From contig DKGK01000015.1 of assembly GCA_002453265.1 (NCBI GenBank), positions 6,816 to 40,685 of the forward strand: a stretch of 33,870 nucleotides of DNA, read 5' to 3'. The notes beneath the pieces are model-generated. The model saw only the letters and a list, made by a program, of their open reading frames with translations. It searched no databases and had not been told where the DNA came from. Both the position numbers and the translations under genes were made by a program. The stretch is from Flavobacteriales bacterium UBA6772 (lineage in GTDB: Bacteria; Bacteroidota; Bacteroidia; Flavobacteriales; UBA7430). Below are positions 1 to 8,465 of the stretch, one piece after another. Numbering within the stretch: the first letter of the stretch is position 1; each line of letters starts with the position of its first letter.

Positions 1-105
1 AATTCAAAACAATACAAACGCCAAGTATTCTTAAAAACAAACCTTTAATATTTAAGCATTTAAGTTTTTAACCTTTAACAACCAATTTTAAACTCTCAGA
101 AATCT

Positions 106-113
106 TACTTTTG
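106..113 (+). promoter_or_regulatory. Bacteroidota -7 promoter element for pgk
   Basis: TACTTTTG is an exact match to the Bacteroidota consensus TAnnTTTG. Only four bases separate it from the pgk ATG at 118, so transcription should begin at or next to the start codon, giving a leaderless or nearly leaderless mRNA. No clear -33 TTG is seen at the usual distance upstream. The rest of 1-117 shows no other gene. Confidence 0.55.
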
Positions 114-117
114 TCAA

Positions 118-1308
118 ATGAAAACAATAGACCAACTAAATTTTGAGGGCAAAAAAGCCTTAATAAGAGTAGATTTTAACGTGCCTTTAAACGATAAATT
201 CGAAATTACAGACGATACTAGAATTGCAGCTGCTATTCCAACGATCAATAAGATTATTAAAGATGGCGGTTCGGTTATATTAATGTCGCATTTAGGAAGA
301 CCTAAAAATGGTCCTGAAGCTAAATTATCCCTTAAACACTTAGTAAATCACCTTTCGAAAGCTCTTAACGTAAACGTAAAATTTGTTACAGATTGCATTG
401 GCTCAGAAGTGGAAACTACTGTAAGTCATTTAAAAGCTGGAGAGGTTTTATTACTAGAAAACTTACGCTTTTATGCGGAGGAACAAAACGGAGATACTGA
501 CTTCGCAAATAAATTAGCGAAATTAGCCGATGTTTACGTAAACGATGCCTTTGGAACAGCACACAGAGCTCATGCTTCTACTGCTGTAATTGCTAATTTT
601 GTTGGCGAAAACAAATGCTTTGGTTATGTAATGGCAAACGAAATTGTAAACCTAGAAAAATTGGTAAACGAAGGCGAGAGACCTATTACTGCAATTATGG
701 GTGGTGCAAAAGTTTCTTCTAAAATTACCATCATTACCAAATTGATGGATAAGGTTGATAAAATAATTATTGGTGGTGGAATGTCTTATACTTTTGCAAA
801 AGCAATGGGTGGTAAAGTTGGAGATTCTTTGGTAGAAAATGATAAATTAGATTTAGCACTTTCTTTAATTGCAGAAGCGAAAGAAAAAGGAGTGGAACTT
901 TTAATTCCTGTGGATTCTTTAAACGCTGATGCATTTTCTAACGATGCAAATACGGTTGTTACAGACATCGACAAAGTTGAAGATGGATGGATGGGATTAG
1001 ATATAAGCGATAAAACTAAAACGATTTATAGAGAAGCTATTTTAAGTTCTAGAACAATTCTTTGGAATGGTCCTATGGGCGTTTTTGAAATGGATAAATT
1101 TGCTGAGGGAACTAAATTTGTTGCCAACGCAATTGCAGACGCAACTGCGAAAGGAGCTTTTTCTTTAGTAGGTGGTGGAGATTCTGTTGCTGCAGTAAAG
1201 AAATTTAATATGCAAGACAAAGTAAGCTATGTATCTACAGGAGGTGGAGCAATGCTTGAGTATTTAGAAGGAAAAGAATTACCAGGTGTAAAAGCGATAA
1301 ACAGTTAG
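118..1308 (+). CDS. pgk: Phosphoglycerate kinase
   Basis: Cytosolic glycolytic enzyme that transfers the phosphate of 1,3-bisphosphoglycerate to ADP, giving 3-phosphoglycerate and ATP. The 396-residue length is typical for bacterial PGK. Visible family motifs are RVDFNVPL near the N-terminus, the substrate-binding SHLGRP segment, RAHAST around residue 150, GGAKVSSK near residue 196, and the C-terminal nucleotide-binding GGGDSVAA. The ATG at 118 gives a full-length N-terminus (MKTIDQLNFEGKKALIR). The gene is monocistronic: it has its own -7 element four bases upstream and is closed by a strong hairpin at 1331-1363. Identification is essentially certain from the motifs. Confidence 0.98.
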   Translation: MKTIDQLNFEGKKALIRVDFNVPLNDKFEITDDTRIAAAIPTINKIIKDGGSVILMSHLGRPKNGPEAKLSLKHLVNHLSKALNVNVKFVTDCIGSEVETTVSHLKAGEVLLLENLRFYAEEQNGDTDFANKLAKLADVYVNDAFGTAHRAHASTAVIANFVGENKCFGYVMANEIVNLEKLVNEGERPITAIMGGAKVSSKITIITKLMDKVDKIIIGGGMSYTFAKAMGGKVGDSLVENDKLDLALSLIAEAKEKGVELLIPVDSLNADAFSNDANTVVTDIDKVEDGWMGLDISDKTKTIYREAILSSRTILWNGPMGVFEMDKFAEGTKFVANAIADATAKGAFSLVGGGDSVAAVKKFNMQDKVSYVSTGGGAMLEYLEGKELPGVKAINS

Positions 1309-1330
1309 AACACTCTCATTATAAAATACT

Positions 1331-1363
1331 AAATCCCCTCGAAGTCTCGAGGGGGATTTTTTT
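1331..1363. terminator. Bidirectional terminator between pgk and cvpA
   Basis: Hairpin AATCCCCTCGA / loop AGTC / TCGAGGGGGATT, with one bulged G, followed by a run of seven T on the plus strand. It lies between the convergent ends of pgk (+) and the CvpA-family gene (-). The A/T-rich flank on the other side may let it act in both directions. Confidence 0.85.
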
Positions 1364-1366
1364 GGT

Positions 1367-1894
1367 TTAAAGCTCTTCTAAAACATCTTCAACCTCTTTC
1401 TTTTGCTTTTCAAAACCCTCAATGATACTTGGGTAAATTGCTTCAGATTCCATAAGAATAGGATGGTATAAGACTGAAGAATACAGAATGTCATTTTTAA
1501 CAATTTCAAAATGAGTATTTATTCTATCGAAGAACATCAATAAAACAGAAAGAATTAGCAAGCCTTTTATGCCACCAAAAAGAGCCCCCGTTAATCTATT
1601 TAAAAGGCCTAATGCAACCATTTTTACGAGCATTGTTAATGCTTTACCCGTAAGTGTGATTACTAAAACAATTAACAAGAAGGTTAAGCCGTACGAAGCA
1701 AACTGCAAGTAAGAAGCCTCCACCTCTAATACTTCGCTTAAATACCCAAAAGTAATAGACGAAAAGTGCATTGCACCATATATACCCGCAACTAAAGCTA
1801 CTAAAGAAGCGAGTTCTAAAATAAGACCTTTGGTAAAACCTCTATACAAACCGTAAAAAATAGGGCAAACTAAAATATAATCTAAATAATTCAT
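1367..1894 (-). CDS. CvpA family membrane protein
   Basis: Small integral inner-membrane protein of 175 aa. Four hydrophobic segments are visible (roughly residues 5-20, 26-48, 65-88 and 103-122), in the layout of the CvpA (colicin V production) family. An early GLYRGFTKGLI motif matches the conserved G-x-x-x-G-x-x-[KR]-G stretch of that family. The C-terminal 45 residues are charged and probably cytoplasmic. CvpA proteins are linked to envelope homeostasis in other bacteria, but their biochemical role is not settled. The gene stands alone, converging on pgk across a shared terminator and diverging from the hypothetical gene at 1960. No clear TAnnTTTG element was found upstream. Confidence 0.85.
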   Translation of the reverse strand: MNYLDYILVCPIFYGLYRGFTKGLILELASLVALVAGIYGAMHFSSITFGYLSEVLEVEASYLQFASYGLTFLLIVLVITLTGKALTMLVKMVALGLLNRLTGALFGGIKGLLILSVLLMFFDRINTHFEIVKNDILYSSVLYHPILMESEAIYPSIIEGFEKQKKEVEDVLEEL

Positions 1895-1936
1895 AGGATA
1901 AGTTACAAGTAGAAATGTAGATTAAAAAGAACGTTG

Positions 1937-1944
1937 TATTTTTG
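1937..1944 (+). promoter_or_regulatory. -7 promoter element for the hypothetical gene at 1960
   Basis: TATTTTTG is an exact TAnnTTTG match. It contains the TTG at 1942 that could be mistaken for a start codon, and so argues for the ATG at 1960 as the true start, leaving a short leader of about 10 bases. Confidence 0.55.
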
Positions 1945-1959
1945 TCGAAAAATAAACAG

Positions 1960-2313
1960 ATGAGAAATCAAGAATCGAAAGAAAAGTGGGAAAAACTAGT
2001 CGTTTTTATCTCTAAAGAATTTGGAGAAGGAGACACACTAGATCTTCAAGCCATTTTATTTCTTATTGGAATACAAGAATTAGGAACTGGCTACAGAGAG
2101 TTTTCTAAGGAAGAAAAAACAGACTTGCTACATATTGCCATTTGCAAATTATTGAGCACTTACGGATTTTACGAACTCGAAGGGCGCGATAAAGACGGCT
2201 GGCCTCATTATACAACAAATGAAAAACTTCCTCCACTAAAACCTGGCGAACAGACTATTTTAATGAAAGAAGCTGCAATTTTATACTTTGAAGAAAGTGG
2301 AATTATCCTTTAA
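1960..2313 (+). CDS. Conserved hypothetical protein, 117 aa
   Basis: Function not recognised. The ATG at 1960 (MRNQESKEKWEK) is preferred over the in-frame TTG at 1942, because that TTG is the end of a -7 promoter element. The product is soluble, acidic and mostly helical in appearance, with no signal peptide or membrane segment. A central hydrophobic helix (LQAILFLIGIQELG) precedes a charged stretch, and the C-terminus contains GRDKDGWPHYTTNEKLPPLKPGEQ, given here as two parts: GRDKDGWPHYT and NEKLPPLKPGEQ. Cys occurs once. It converges on the lipoprotein gene at 2323 with only nine bases between the two stop codons and no visible terminator. Housekeeping-like codon use suggests a real gene. 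Confidence 0.75.
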   Translation: MRNQESKEKWEKLVVFISKEFGEGDTLDLQAILFLIGIQELGTGYREFSKEEKTDLLHIAICKLLSTYGFYELEGRDKDGWPHYTTNEKLPPLKPGEQTILMKEAAILYFEESGIIL

Positions 2314-2322
2314 AATAGCGAA

Positions 2323-2670
2323 TTACTCATAAACCACTAAAGAGACTTTCACTTCTTTATCTTCCTCTAAAACGAGTAAGTTTTCTCCTATATAATTTTC
2401 TTTTTCTGCAATAATTTTCATTATAGCAAGATTGTCAAACTCAAAAGAAACTACTCCATCAGAATTCGTATAAGCCTCTCTTCCAATTACGTGAACATCT
2501 TGAACATCTACGTCAGTGGTTACTTTAACCCCTTCCATCAAATTTCCATTATTATCAAGCACGGTTATTTCTGCGGTGTAAAAGTGTGTTACTTCCTCGC
2601 AGGAATTTAAAGTTAAAGCTGTAAAAAGAGCTATAAACAAGCTCATAATGCCGAATGATTTACGTTTCAT
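2323..2670 (-). CDS. Small lipoprotein with an Ig/CarboxypepD_reg-like beta domain
   Basis: A 115-aa predicted lipoprotein. The N-terminus is basic (MKRK), followed by a hydrophobic stretch and a lipobox LNSC with the lipidated cysteine at residue 24. Residues 30-113 read as a small beta-sandwich: the pattern VLDNNGNLMEGVKVTT, then TNSDGVVSFEF, is the usual signature of carboxypeptidase-regulatory-like or Ig-like domains, in which a G-x-x-[ML]-x-G-V loop and a T-x-x-D-G-x-x-x-F strand recur. The mature protein is expected on the outer membrane. There is no neighbour that suggests a role. It diverges from pheS and has a good -7 element at 2711-2718. Function unknown. Confidence 0.75.
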   Translation of the reverse strand: MKRKSFGIMSLFIALFTALTLNSCEEVTHFYTAEITVLDNNGNLMEGVKVTTDVDVQDVHVIGREAYTNSDGVVSFEFDNLAIMKIIAEKENYIGENLLVLEEDKEVKVSLVVYE

Positions 2671-2710
2671 ATGTCCTTAATATTTAGTAATATTGTGCGT
2701 TGATAAAAGC

Positions 2711-2718
2711 CAAATATA
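2711..2718 (-). promoter_or_regulatory. -7 promoter element for the lipoprotein gene
   Basis: The minus strand reads TATATTTG, an exact TAnnTTTG match, about 40 bases upstream of the lipoprotein ATG at 2670. No -33 TTG is seen at the usual distance. Confidence 0.5.
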
Positions 2719-2728
2719 CAAATTTTCA

Positions 2729-2751
2729 CTCATCATTTTTAAATTGATGAG
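2729..2751. repeat. Inverted repeat upstream of pheS
   Basis: CTCATCA and TGATGAG, seven-base perfect arms separated by nine A/T bases, end 14 bases before the pheS ATG. The site lies in the divergent region between the lipoprotein gene and pheS, so it could be an operator or a leader hairpin. Chance occurrence in A/T-rich DNA is possible. Confidence 0.4.
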
Positions 2752-2765
2752 ATAAAGCTCAAAAC

Positions 2766-3785
2766 ATGCTAAACAAGATTAAGGAACATATACTTAAAGT
2801 TGAAAAATTTGAGGCTGAATCTCTAGAGCTTGTAGAAAAATTCAGAATTGATTACCTGGGTAAAAAAGGGCTTTTAAATACCTTTTTTGCAGCTTTTAAA
2901 GAGGTTCCTAATATTGAGAAAAAAGAGTTTGGTAAATTAGTTAATGAGCTTAAAAACAAAGCTCAAGAGAAAGTTAATCAACTCAAAGAAAATTTAGAGC
3001 AATCGCAAGAAAATTTGGGTTCTGGTTTAGACCTCACCATGACTGCTGAGTCAATGCGCTTAGGTTCTCGCCATCCATTGTCGATTGTAAAAAATGAAAT
3101 TGTTGAAATTTTTGCTCGTTTAGGCTTTACGATTTCCGAAGGACCAGAAATTGAAGACGACTGGCATAACTTTAGTGCATTAAACTTACCAGAAGAGCAC
3201 CCTGCAAGAGACATGCAAGACACCTTTTTTATACAAACCAATCCAGATGTTTTACTAAGAACACATACCTCGTCTGTACAGGTAAGATATATGGAAAAGA
3301 ATCCTGCACCAATACGCACACTTTCTCCAGGTAGAGTATTCCGTAACGAGGCTATTTCGGCTAGAGCACATTGTATATTTCATCAAATTGAAGGCCTATA
3401 TATAGACGAGAATGTTTCTTTTGCCGATTTAAAGCAAACCTTACTTCATTTTGCTCAAGAATTTTTTGGAAAGGATACAGAAATCAGACTTCGACCTTCA
3501 TATTTCCCATTTACTGAACCTAGCGCTGAGGTAGATATTTCTTGTAATATTTGTAAAAGTAAAGGTTGTAATATTTGTAAATATACAGGTTGGGTAGAGA
3601 TTTTAGGTTGTGGTATGGTAGATCCAAACGTATTGGAAAACTGTGGGATTGATTCTAAAAAATATAGTGGTTTTGCTTTTGGAATGGGAATCGAAAGAAT
3701 CACCATGCTTAAATATCAAATTAAAGATTTACGACTCTTTTTTGAAAACGATATTCGCTTTTTGGAACAGTTTACAAATGCTTAA
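2766..3785 (+). CDS. pheS: Phenylalanyl-tRNA synthetase alpha subunit
   Basis: Catalytic subunit of the alpha2-beta2 PheRS, which charges tRNA-Phe in the cytosol. The 339 residues start with the N-terminal coiled-coil tRNA-binding arm (about 1-95), followed by the class II synthetase core. Motif 2 is visible at 191-210 (VFRNEAISARAHCIFHQIEG) and motif 3 at 302-316 (GFAFGMGIERITMLK). FTEPSAEVDI and GCGMVDPNVLE are standard PheS segments. Between them lies a four-cysteine insertion, C260-x2-C263-x4-C268-x2-C271, absent from the E. coli enzyme as I recall it and resembling a zinc knuckle. pheT is not adjacent, so the two subunits are encoded at separate loci. The gene stands alone and ends at a strong terminator. 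Confidence 0.97.
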   Translation: MLNKIKEHILKVEKFEAESLELVEKFRIDYLGKKGLLNTFFAAFKEVPNIEKKEFGKLVNELKNKAQEKVNQLKENLEQSQENLGSGLDLTMTAESMRLGSRHPLSIVKNEIVEIFARLGFTISEGPEIEDDWHNFSALNLPEEHPARDMQDTFFIQTNPDVLLRTHTSSVQVRYMEKNPAPIRTLSPGRVFRNEAISARAHCIFHQIEGLYIDENVSFADLKQTLLHFAQEFFGKDTEIRLRPSYFPFTEPSAEVDISCNICKSKGCNICKYTGWVEILGCGMVDPNVLENCGIDSKKYSGFAFGMGIERITMLKYQIKDLRLFFENDIRFLEQFTNA

Positions 3786-3800
3786 CAGAAAGTTCAAAAC

Positions 3801-3832
3801 AAAAAAAAACACTCCAAGGAGTGATTTTTTTG
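3801..3832. terminator. Bidirectional terminator between pheS and rnr
   Basis: CACTCC-AA-GGAGTG hairpin flanked by a run of nine A on the left and seven T on the right. It would terminate pheS on the plus strand and rnr, which ends at 3853, on the minus strand. Confidence 0.85.
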
Positions 3833-3852
3833 TTTTAAATAGTTGTGTATAA

Positions 3853-6000
3853 TTATTTAACCAACTGAAAGTCGATTTGCTTTTTAACTAAATCTACATT
3901 GCGAACACGAACTTTTATAGAGTCTCCTAATTGGAAACGTTTTTTAGTTCTTTTACCTACAAGACTAAAGGTCTCTTTGTGTAATTCATAGTGATCATCT
4001 TTAAGGTCGCGCAAAGAAACCAATCCTTCGCAAAGACTGTCTTTAAGCTCTATAAACATCCCGAACTCGGTAACACCAGAAACAGCCCCCATAAACTCCT
4101 GCCCTACTTTACCCATTAAATATTTTACTTGCATATACTTAATAGAAGATCGCTCTGCATCGGTAGATAATTTTTCCATTGCAGAAGAGTGTTTGCACTG
4201 CTCTTCTATCGCTTCTTTTTCGGTAACCTTTTCGCCATCTAAATAACGTTGTAACAAGCGATGTACCATTACATCTGGCCAACGGCGGATAGGAGAGGTA
4301 AAGTGAGAGTAGTAATCGAAACCTAATCCGTAGTGTCCTATATTTTCTATGGTATATTTAGCTTTACTCATAGTACGTATAGCTAAGAGTTCAACCATAT
4401 TTTCTTCTCGCTTACCAGAAACGTCTGCTAAAACTCTATTCATAGAGTTCGCAATATCCTTTGGCGTTTGTAAATTCATTTGGTGACCAAACTGATTTAC
4501 AAAGGTAGAAAAGTTATTAATTTTCTCTGGATCAGGATCGTCGTGAATACGATAAACAAAAGGTTTCTTACTTGGCGTTCCATCAGCAGCTTTTCCAATA
4601 AATGCAGCCACTTTTCGGTTAGCTAAAAGCATATACTCTTCTATAAGTTTATTGGCATCTTTAGCTTGTTTAAAGTAAACTCCCGTAGGGTTTTTCTTTT
4701 CGTCGAGCTGAAATTTAACCTCCACTCTATCGAATGTAATTGCACCTTCATCTATGCGTTTTGCACGCATAATTTTTGCGAGCTTATCCATTAGTAAAAT
4801 CTCTTCTGCAAACTTACCTTCTTTCTTCTCAATAACTTCTTGAGCGTCTTCATAGGTAAATCGGTGATCGGAATAGATTACTGTTCTACCAAACCATTCG
4901 TCTAAAACTTCTGCTTTATCGTTGATGGTAAATATGGCAGAAAAACAAAGCTTCTCTTCATTAGGTCTAAGCGAACAAACTTTATTAGAGAGTTTTTCGG
5001 GCAACATAGGTACAACTCTATCTACTAAATAAACAGAAGTAGCTCTATCGTATGCCTCGTCGTTTAATAAAGTGCCTTCTTGTACATAATGAGAAACATC
5101 GGCTATATGAATACCTATTTCCCATTTATCATCTGCAAGCTTCTGGATAGAAAGTGCATCATCAAAATCTTTCGCATCGTGAGGATCTATAGTAAAGGTT
5201 AAAACTTCACGCATATCTCTACGCTTGCCAATTTCCTCTTCAGAAATAGTTTCTGGAATAGATTCTACATAGGACTCCACAGATTCGGGAAATTCATAAG
5301 GCAAACCAAACTCAGCCAAAATAGCGTGAATTTCTGCATTATGATCTCCTGCAGCTCCCATAACAGTAGTAACTTCCGCAAAAGGGCTATTTGCTTTTTT
5401 CGGCCAATCTAATAAAGTAACAAGTACCTTATCGCCATTTTTAGCACCGTTTAACTTATCTTTAGGTACGTAAAAGTCTGTTCCAATTCGCGAATTATCT
5501 GGTGTCATAAAACTATGACGAGCATCAACTCTCATATTTCCCACAAAGGTTGTTCTTCCTCGTTTCACAATAGAAACGACAACACCTTCGGGATTTTTTC
5601 CGGTATGATTTCCAGTAAGTACTATACGAACTATATCGCCACCTAATGTTTGTCCTGCATTTCTAGCAGATACAAACACATCTTGATCCATGCCATCACA
5701 AATTACATAACCGGCACCTGAAGTAATTTTTTCAATTTTACCTTCGTAATATTCTTGAGTTGATTTTGCTCCGTATTTACCGTGTCCAATTTCTTTTATT
5801 GCACCATCTGTAACGAGATTTTTTATGATAAAGGAGGTTTGGTGTTTTGCAATTTTATCTTTTACCTGTAACTCTTTACAGATGTCCTTAAAGGTTACTG
5901 GCTTAATAGTGGCATTACACAAATCGATTATCGTACTTTTAAGTTCCTTTAAATTAGGAGACTTAGAAGCTTTTTTGTTGTTTTTTATGTTCTTTTTCAT
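3853..6000 (-). CDS. rnr: Ribonuclease R (RNB-family 3'-5' exoribonuclease)
   Basis: Processive 3'-to-5' exoribonuclease that degrades structured RNA. The 715 residues carry, in order, a basic N-terminus, a winged-helix region (about 20-75), cold-shock/OB domains (about 83-240), the RNB catalytic domain (about 260-590) and a C-terminal S1 domain (about 630-714). The catalytic acidic cluster is intact in TIDPHDAKDFDDALS, giving D272, D278, D280 and D281. HIADVSHYV and SHFTSPIRRWPDVMVHR are also present. The last motif usually reads RRYPD, so the Trp is a minor oddity. It lacks the long Lys-rich tail of E. coli RNase R. The ATG at 6000 opens a basic leader (MKKNIKNNKKASK). It is monocistronic and divergent from the M43 protease gene. 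Confidence 0.96.
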   Translation of the reverse strand: MKKNIKNNKKASKSPNLKELKSTIIDLCNATIKPVTFKDICKELQVKDKIAKHQTSFIIKNLVTDGAIKEIGHGKYGAKSTQEYYEGKIEKITSGAGYVICDGMDQDVFVSARNAGQTLGGDIVRIVLTGNHTGKNPEGVVVSIVKRGRTTFVGNMRVDARHSFMTPDNSRIGTDFYVPKDKLNGAKNGDKVLVTLLDWPKKANSPFAEVTTVMGAAGDHNAEIHAILAEFGLPYEFPESVESYVESIPETISEEEIGKRRDMREVLTFTIDPHDAKDFDDALSIQKLADDKWEIGIHIADVSHYVQEGTLLNDEAYDRATSVYLVDRVVPMLPEKLSNKVCSLRPNEEKLCFSAIFTINDKAEVLDEWFGRTVIYSDHRFTYEDAQEVIEKKEGKFAEEILLMDKLAKIMRAKRIDEGAITFDRVEVKFQLDEKKNPTGVYFKQAKDANKLIEEYMLLANRKVAAFIGKAADGTPSKKPFVYRIHDDPDPEKINNFSTFVNQFGHQMNLQTPKDIANSMNRVLADVSGKREENMVELLAIRTMSKAKYTIENIGHYGLGFDYYSHFTSPIRRWPDVMVHRLLQRYLDGEKVTEKEAIEEQCKHSSAMEKLSTDAERSSIKYMQVKYLMGKVGQEFMGAVSGVTEFGMFIELKDSLCEGLVSLRDLKDDHYELHKETFSLVGKRTKKRFQLGDSIKVRVRNVDLVKKQIDFQLVK

Positions 6001-6095
6001 TGTAGGTAAAAATAGAAAAAATACAAGCGAAATTGTACTTTGTATGCTTAGAATAAAAATAAATTGAACTTAGCAGTCAATTTATTTAGAATATG

Positions 6096-6103
6096 TATAT
6101 TTG
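6096..6103 (+). promoter_or_regulatory. -7 promoter element for the M43 protease gene
   Basis: TATATTTG, an exact TAnnTTTG match, about 70 bases upstream of the ATG at 6175. This implies a 5' leader of roughly 60-65 bases. No -33 TTG is seen at the usual distance. Confidence 0.5.
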
Positions 6104-6174
6104 AGATTCTATCTGTGGAATGATTTATAGATTAGAAAAGCACTATTAATCAACAAGTAACTATCTCATAACAA

Positions 6175-8361
6175 ATGAAAAAGCTTATAGCAATTACATT
6201 TAGCTTATTTACGGTTATCTCAACAGCAACGGCACAACAATGGTGTGGTTCGATGGAACATCGCGACGAATTGAACTCTGAGCGTCCTGAAGTAGCCAAA
6301 GAAGTAGAAAAAAGATTCAACGCTTTTAACAAGCTACAGCAAGAAAATCAATCTGATGGAGTAAAAAACTCTAATCATTATGTGATTCCAGTTGTCTTTC
6401 ACATCATTCATAAAGGTGGGAATGAAAATATTTCGTTTGATCAAATTGAAGATCAAATGAGAAGTTTAAATGAGGATTTTGCATATATAAATGCAGATAC
6501 AATTAACACTCCTGATGCTTTTAAAGCTTATGCAGGAGATGCAAATATCGAATTTCGTTTAGCACAATTAGATCCTGATGGAAATTGTACGCAAGGTGTA
6601 ACTCGTACTTATTCTTTGCTTACCTCTAATGCGAACAATAATGTAAAAGAATTGATTCAGTGGGATCCTACAAAATACTTTAACGTATGGGTAGTAAGCA
6701 ACATAGATAAAGAGTCTAACTACGGTACAATTTTAGGATACGCTCAATTCCCAGACCAATTATGGGAATACGCTACTACTGACGGTGTGATATTAAGAGA
6801 TGATTACTGTGGTTCTATTGGAACTGCTTCTGCTCAAGTAGGTAGAACATTAACGCACGAGGCAGGACACTGGTTAAACTTACGTCATATTTGGGGTGAC
6901 GACACTTGTGGGAATGATCAGGTAAATGATACACCTATAGCTGCTGAGCCAAATTTTGGAATTTGCGGTTCGGACTATCCGTATCATGTAGGTCCTGCGA
7001 ACGGAGGATGTACAGCCGATACTACAACACAAACTATAGCTCAAGAAAATGGAGAAATGTTTATGAACTATATGGACTATTCTGATGATGATTGTATGAA
7101 TATGTTCTCTTTATTACAAGGAGAAAGAATGCGTTCGGCAATTGATGAATATAGACCAGAGTTAGTTTCTGAAGCTAATTTAATAGCTACCGGAACTAAC
7201 GACGCTTATGAAGCAGTTGTTTGTACCCCTACACCAGAATTTACTGCAGATTATATTTATGGTTGCCCTGGAGATGCCTATTCATTCTTCAGTTCAACTT
7301 ACAATGTTGATTATTCTTTAGATAGTATTGTTGCTTATGAATGGACTTTCGAAGGAGGAGAACCAACTTCATCAATGGATGAAAATCCAGAAGATATAAT
7401 CTTTGAAAATGCAGGGTTCTTTGCCGTTACATTAACAGCAACAAACTCAGCAGGTGAAAAATCATTAGTTAAAGAGAGTTATATTACAGTAACAGATGAT
7501 GAGGCAAATATGTCTTTCCCTTATATCCAAAACTTCGAATCTTCTGAATTCCCAACTTATCCTACAGAAAGTTGGAACTGGCTAATAGGTGCACAAACAG
7601 ACGAAACTTGGTCTAGAACTACAGAAGCTGCAAGTTCAACAATTACTGGAAATGATGGCGGTGTAAACACAGCTGCTTTAAGAATTAGAAGTGCTGAGTT
7701 TTCTGTGGAAGGAGAACTTCATACTCTTATTACACCTACCATTGATTTAAGTGGTGAATCAGCACCTATTAACGGATATTTCGATTTAGCTTATGCTAGA
7801 AAAAACCTAACAACGGATGACGTGCTTAGAGTATATATTAGTGAAGACTGTGGTAGAACTTGGATTGCAAAGAAGAACTATACTACAGAATCGTTAATTA
7901 CAAATGACAGCACGAATATATTCTTACCATTTGTACCAGCAGCAGATGAGTGGGATAGATTCCAAGTAAGTTTAAGTACTTTTGCAGGTGAAAAGAATGT
8001 TCAAATTAAATTTGAATTTATCGGTGAAAATGGAAACTGGTTATACTTAGATAACTTTATTGTTAGTAATTCTAACGAAGTTTCATTAACAGAAAATATT
8101 TTCGAAGAATTATCTATTTACCCTAATCCTTCTAAAGGAGATGTAACTATTGAATTTGAACTTTATAAAAAGGCTTCAATTAACCTCACTTTAAGTAATG
8201 TGTATGGTGCAACTTTAGCTTCAAGAGAAATGAACTTAGATGTTGCTAAAAACAGTGTTCAACTTAAAGAAATGTATCCAAGTCTTAAAGCTGGTGTGTA
8301 CTTTATTCAACTAGAACAAAATGGTTCTAGCATCACAAAAAAGATTGTTATTACAGAATAA
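6175..8361 (+). CDS. Secreted M43 (pappalysin-like) zinc metalloprotease with PKD domain and T9SS sorting domain
   Basis: A 728-aa exported protease. A signal peptide (MKKLIAITFSLFTVISTATA, cut before Q21) is followed by a propeptide-like region and the M43 catalytic domain. The zinc motif HEAGHWLNLRH supplies ligands H228, H232 and H238 and the catalytic E229; the Met-turn is MNYMDYSDD around residue 300. Paired cysteines are common, as in ulilysin-like enzymes. Residues about 354-440 form a PKD domain (YEWTFEGGEP, then VTLTATNSAGE), and about 445-640 a beta-jelly-roll or adhesin-like module. The last 80 residues are a type A T9SS C-terminal domain (LSIYPNPSKGDVTIEF, then GVYFIQLEQNG and KKIVITE). 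It should be secreted across the outer membrane and anchored or released. It is monocistronic, with its own promoter and terminator. Confidence 0.93.
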   Translation: MKKLIAITFSLFTVISTATAQQWCGSMEHRDELNSERPEVAKEVEKRFNAFNKLQQENQSDGVKNSNHYVIPVVFHIIHKGGNENISFDQIEDQMRSLNEDFAYINADTINTPDAFKAYAGDANIEFRLAQLDPDGNCTQGVTRTYSLLTSNANNNVKELIQWDPTKYFNVWVVSNIDKESNYGTILGYAQFPDQLWEYATTDGVILRDDYCGSIGTASAQVGRTLTHEAGHWLNLRHIWGDDTCGNDQVNDTPIAAEPNFGICGSDYPYHVGPANGGCTADTTTQTIAQENGEMFMNYMDYSDDDCMNMFSLLQGERMRSAIDEYRPELVSEANLIATGTNDAYEAVVCTPTPEFTADYIYGCPGDAYSFFSSTYNVDYSLDSIVAYEWTFEGGEPTSSMDENPEDIIFENAGFFAVTLTATNSAGEKSLVKESYITVTDDEANMSFPYIQNFESSEFPTYPTESWNWLIGAQTDETWSRTTEAASSTITGNDGGVNTAALRIRSAEFSVEGELHTLITPTIDLSGESAPINGYFDLAYARKNLTTDDVLRVYISEDCGRTWIAKKNYTTESLITNDSTNIFLPFVPAADEWDRFQVSLSTFAGEKNVQIKFEFIGENGNWLYLDNFIVSNSNEVSLTENIFEELSIYPNPSKGDVTIEFELYKKASINLTLSNVYGATLASREMNLDVAKNSVQLKEMYPSLKAGVYFIQLEQNGSSITKKIVITE

Positions 8362-8376
8362 TATTTACTGTATTTT

Positions 8377-8408
8377 AAAAAAAGCCACCTTTAGGGTGGC
8401 TTTTTTTT
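8377..8408 (+). terminator. Rho-independent terminator after the M43 protease gene
   Basis: GCCACC / loop TTTAG / GGTGGC stem preceded by seven A and followed by eight T. It starts 15 bases after the stop codon. Confidence 0.9.
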
Positions 8409-8465
8409 GTCTTAAAATTAATAGTTATAAATTAAGCATCGCAAAGACATAATAAAACAACTAAT

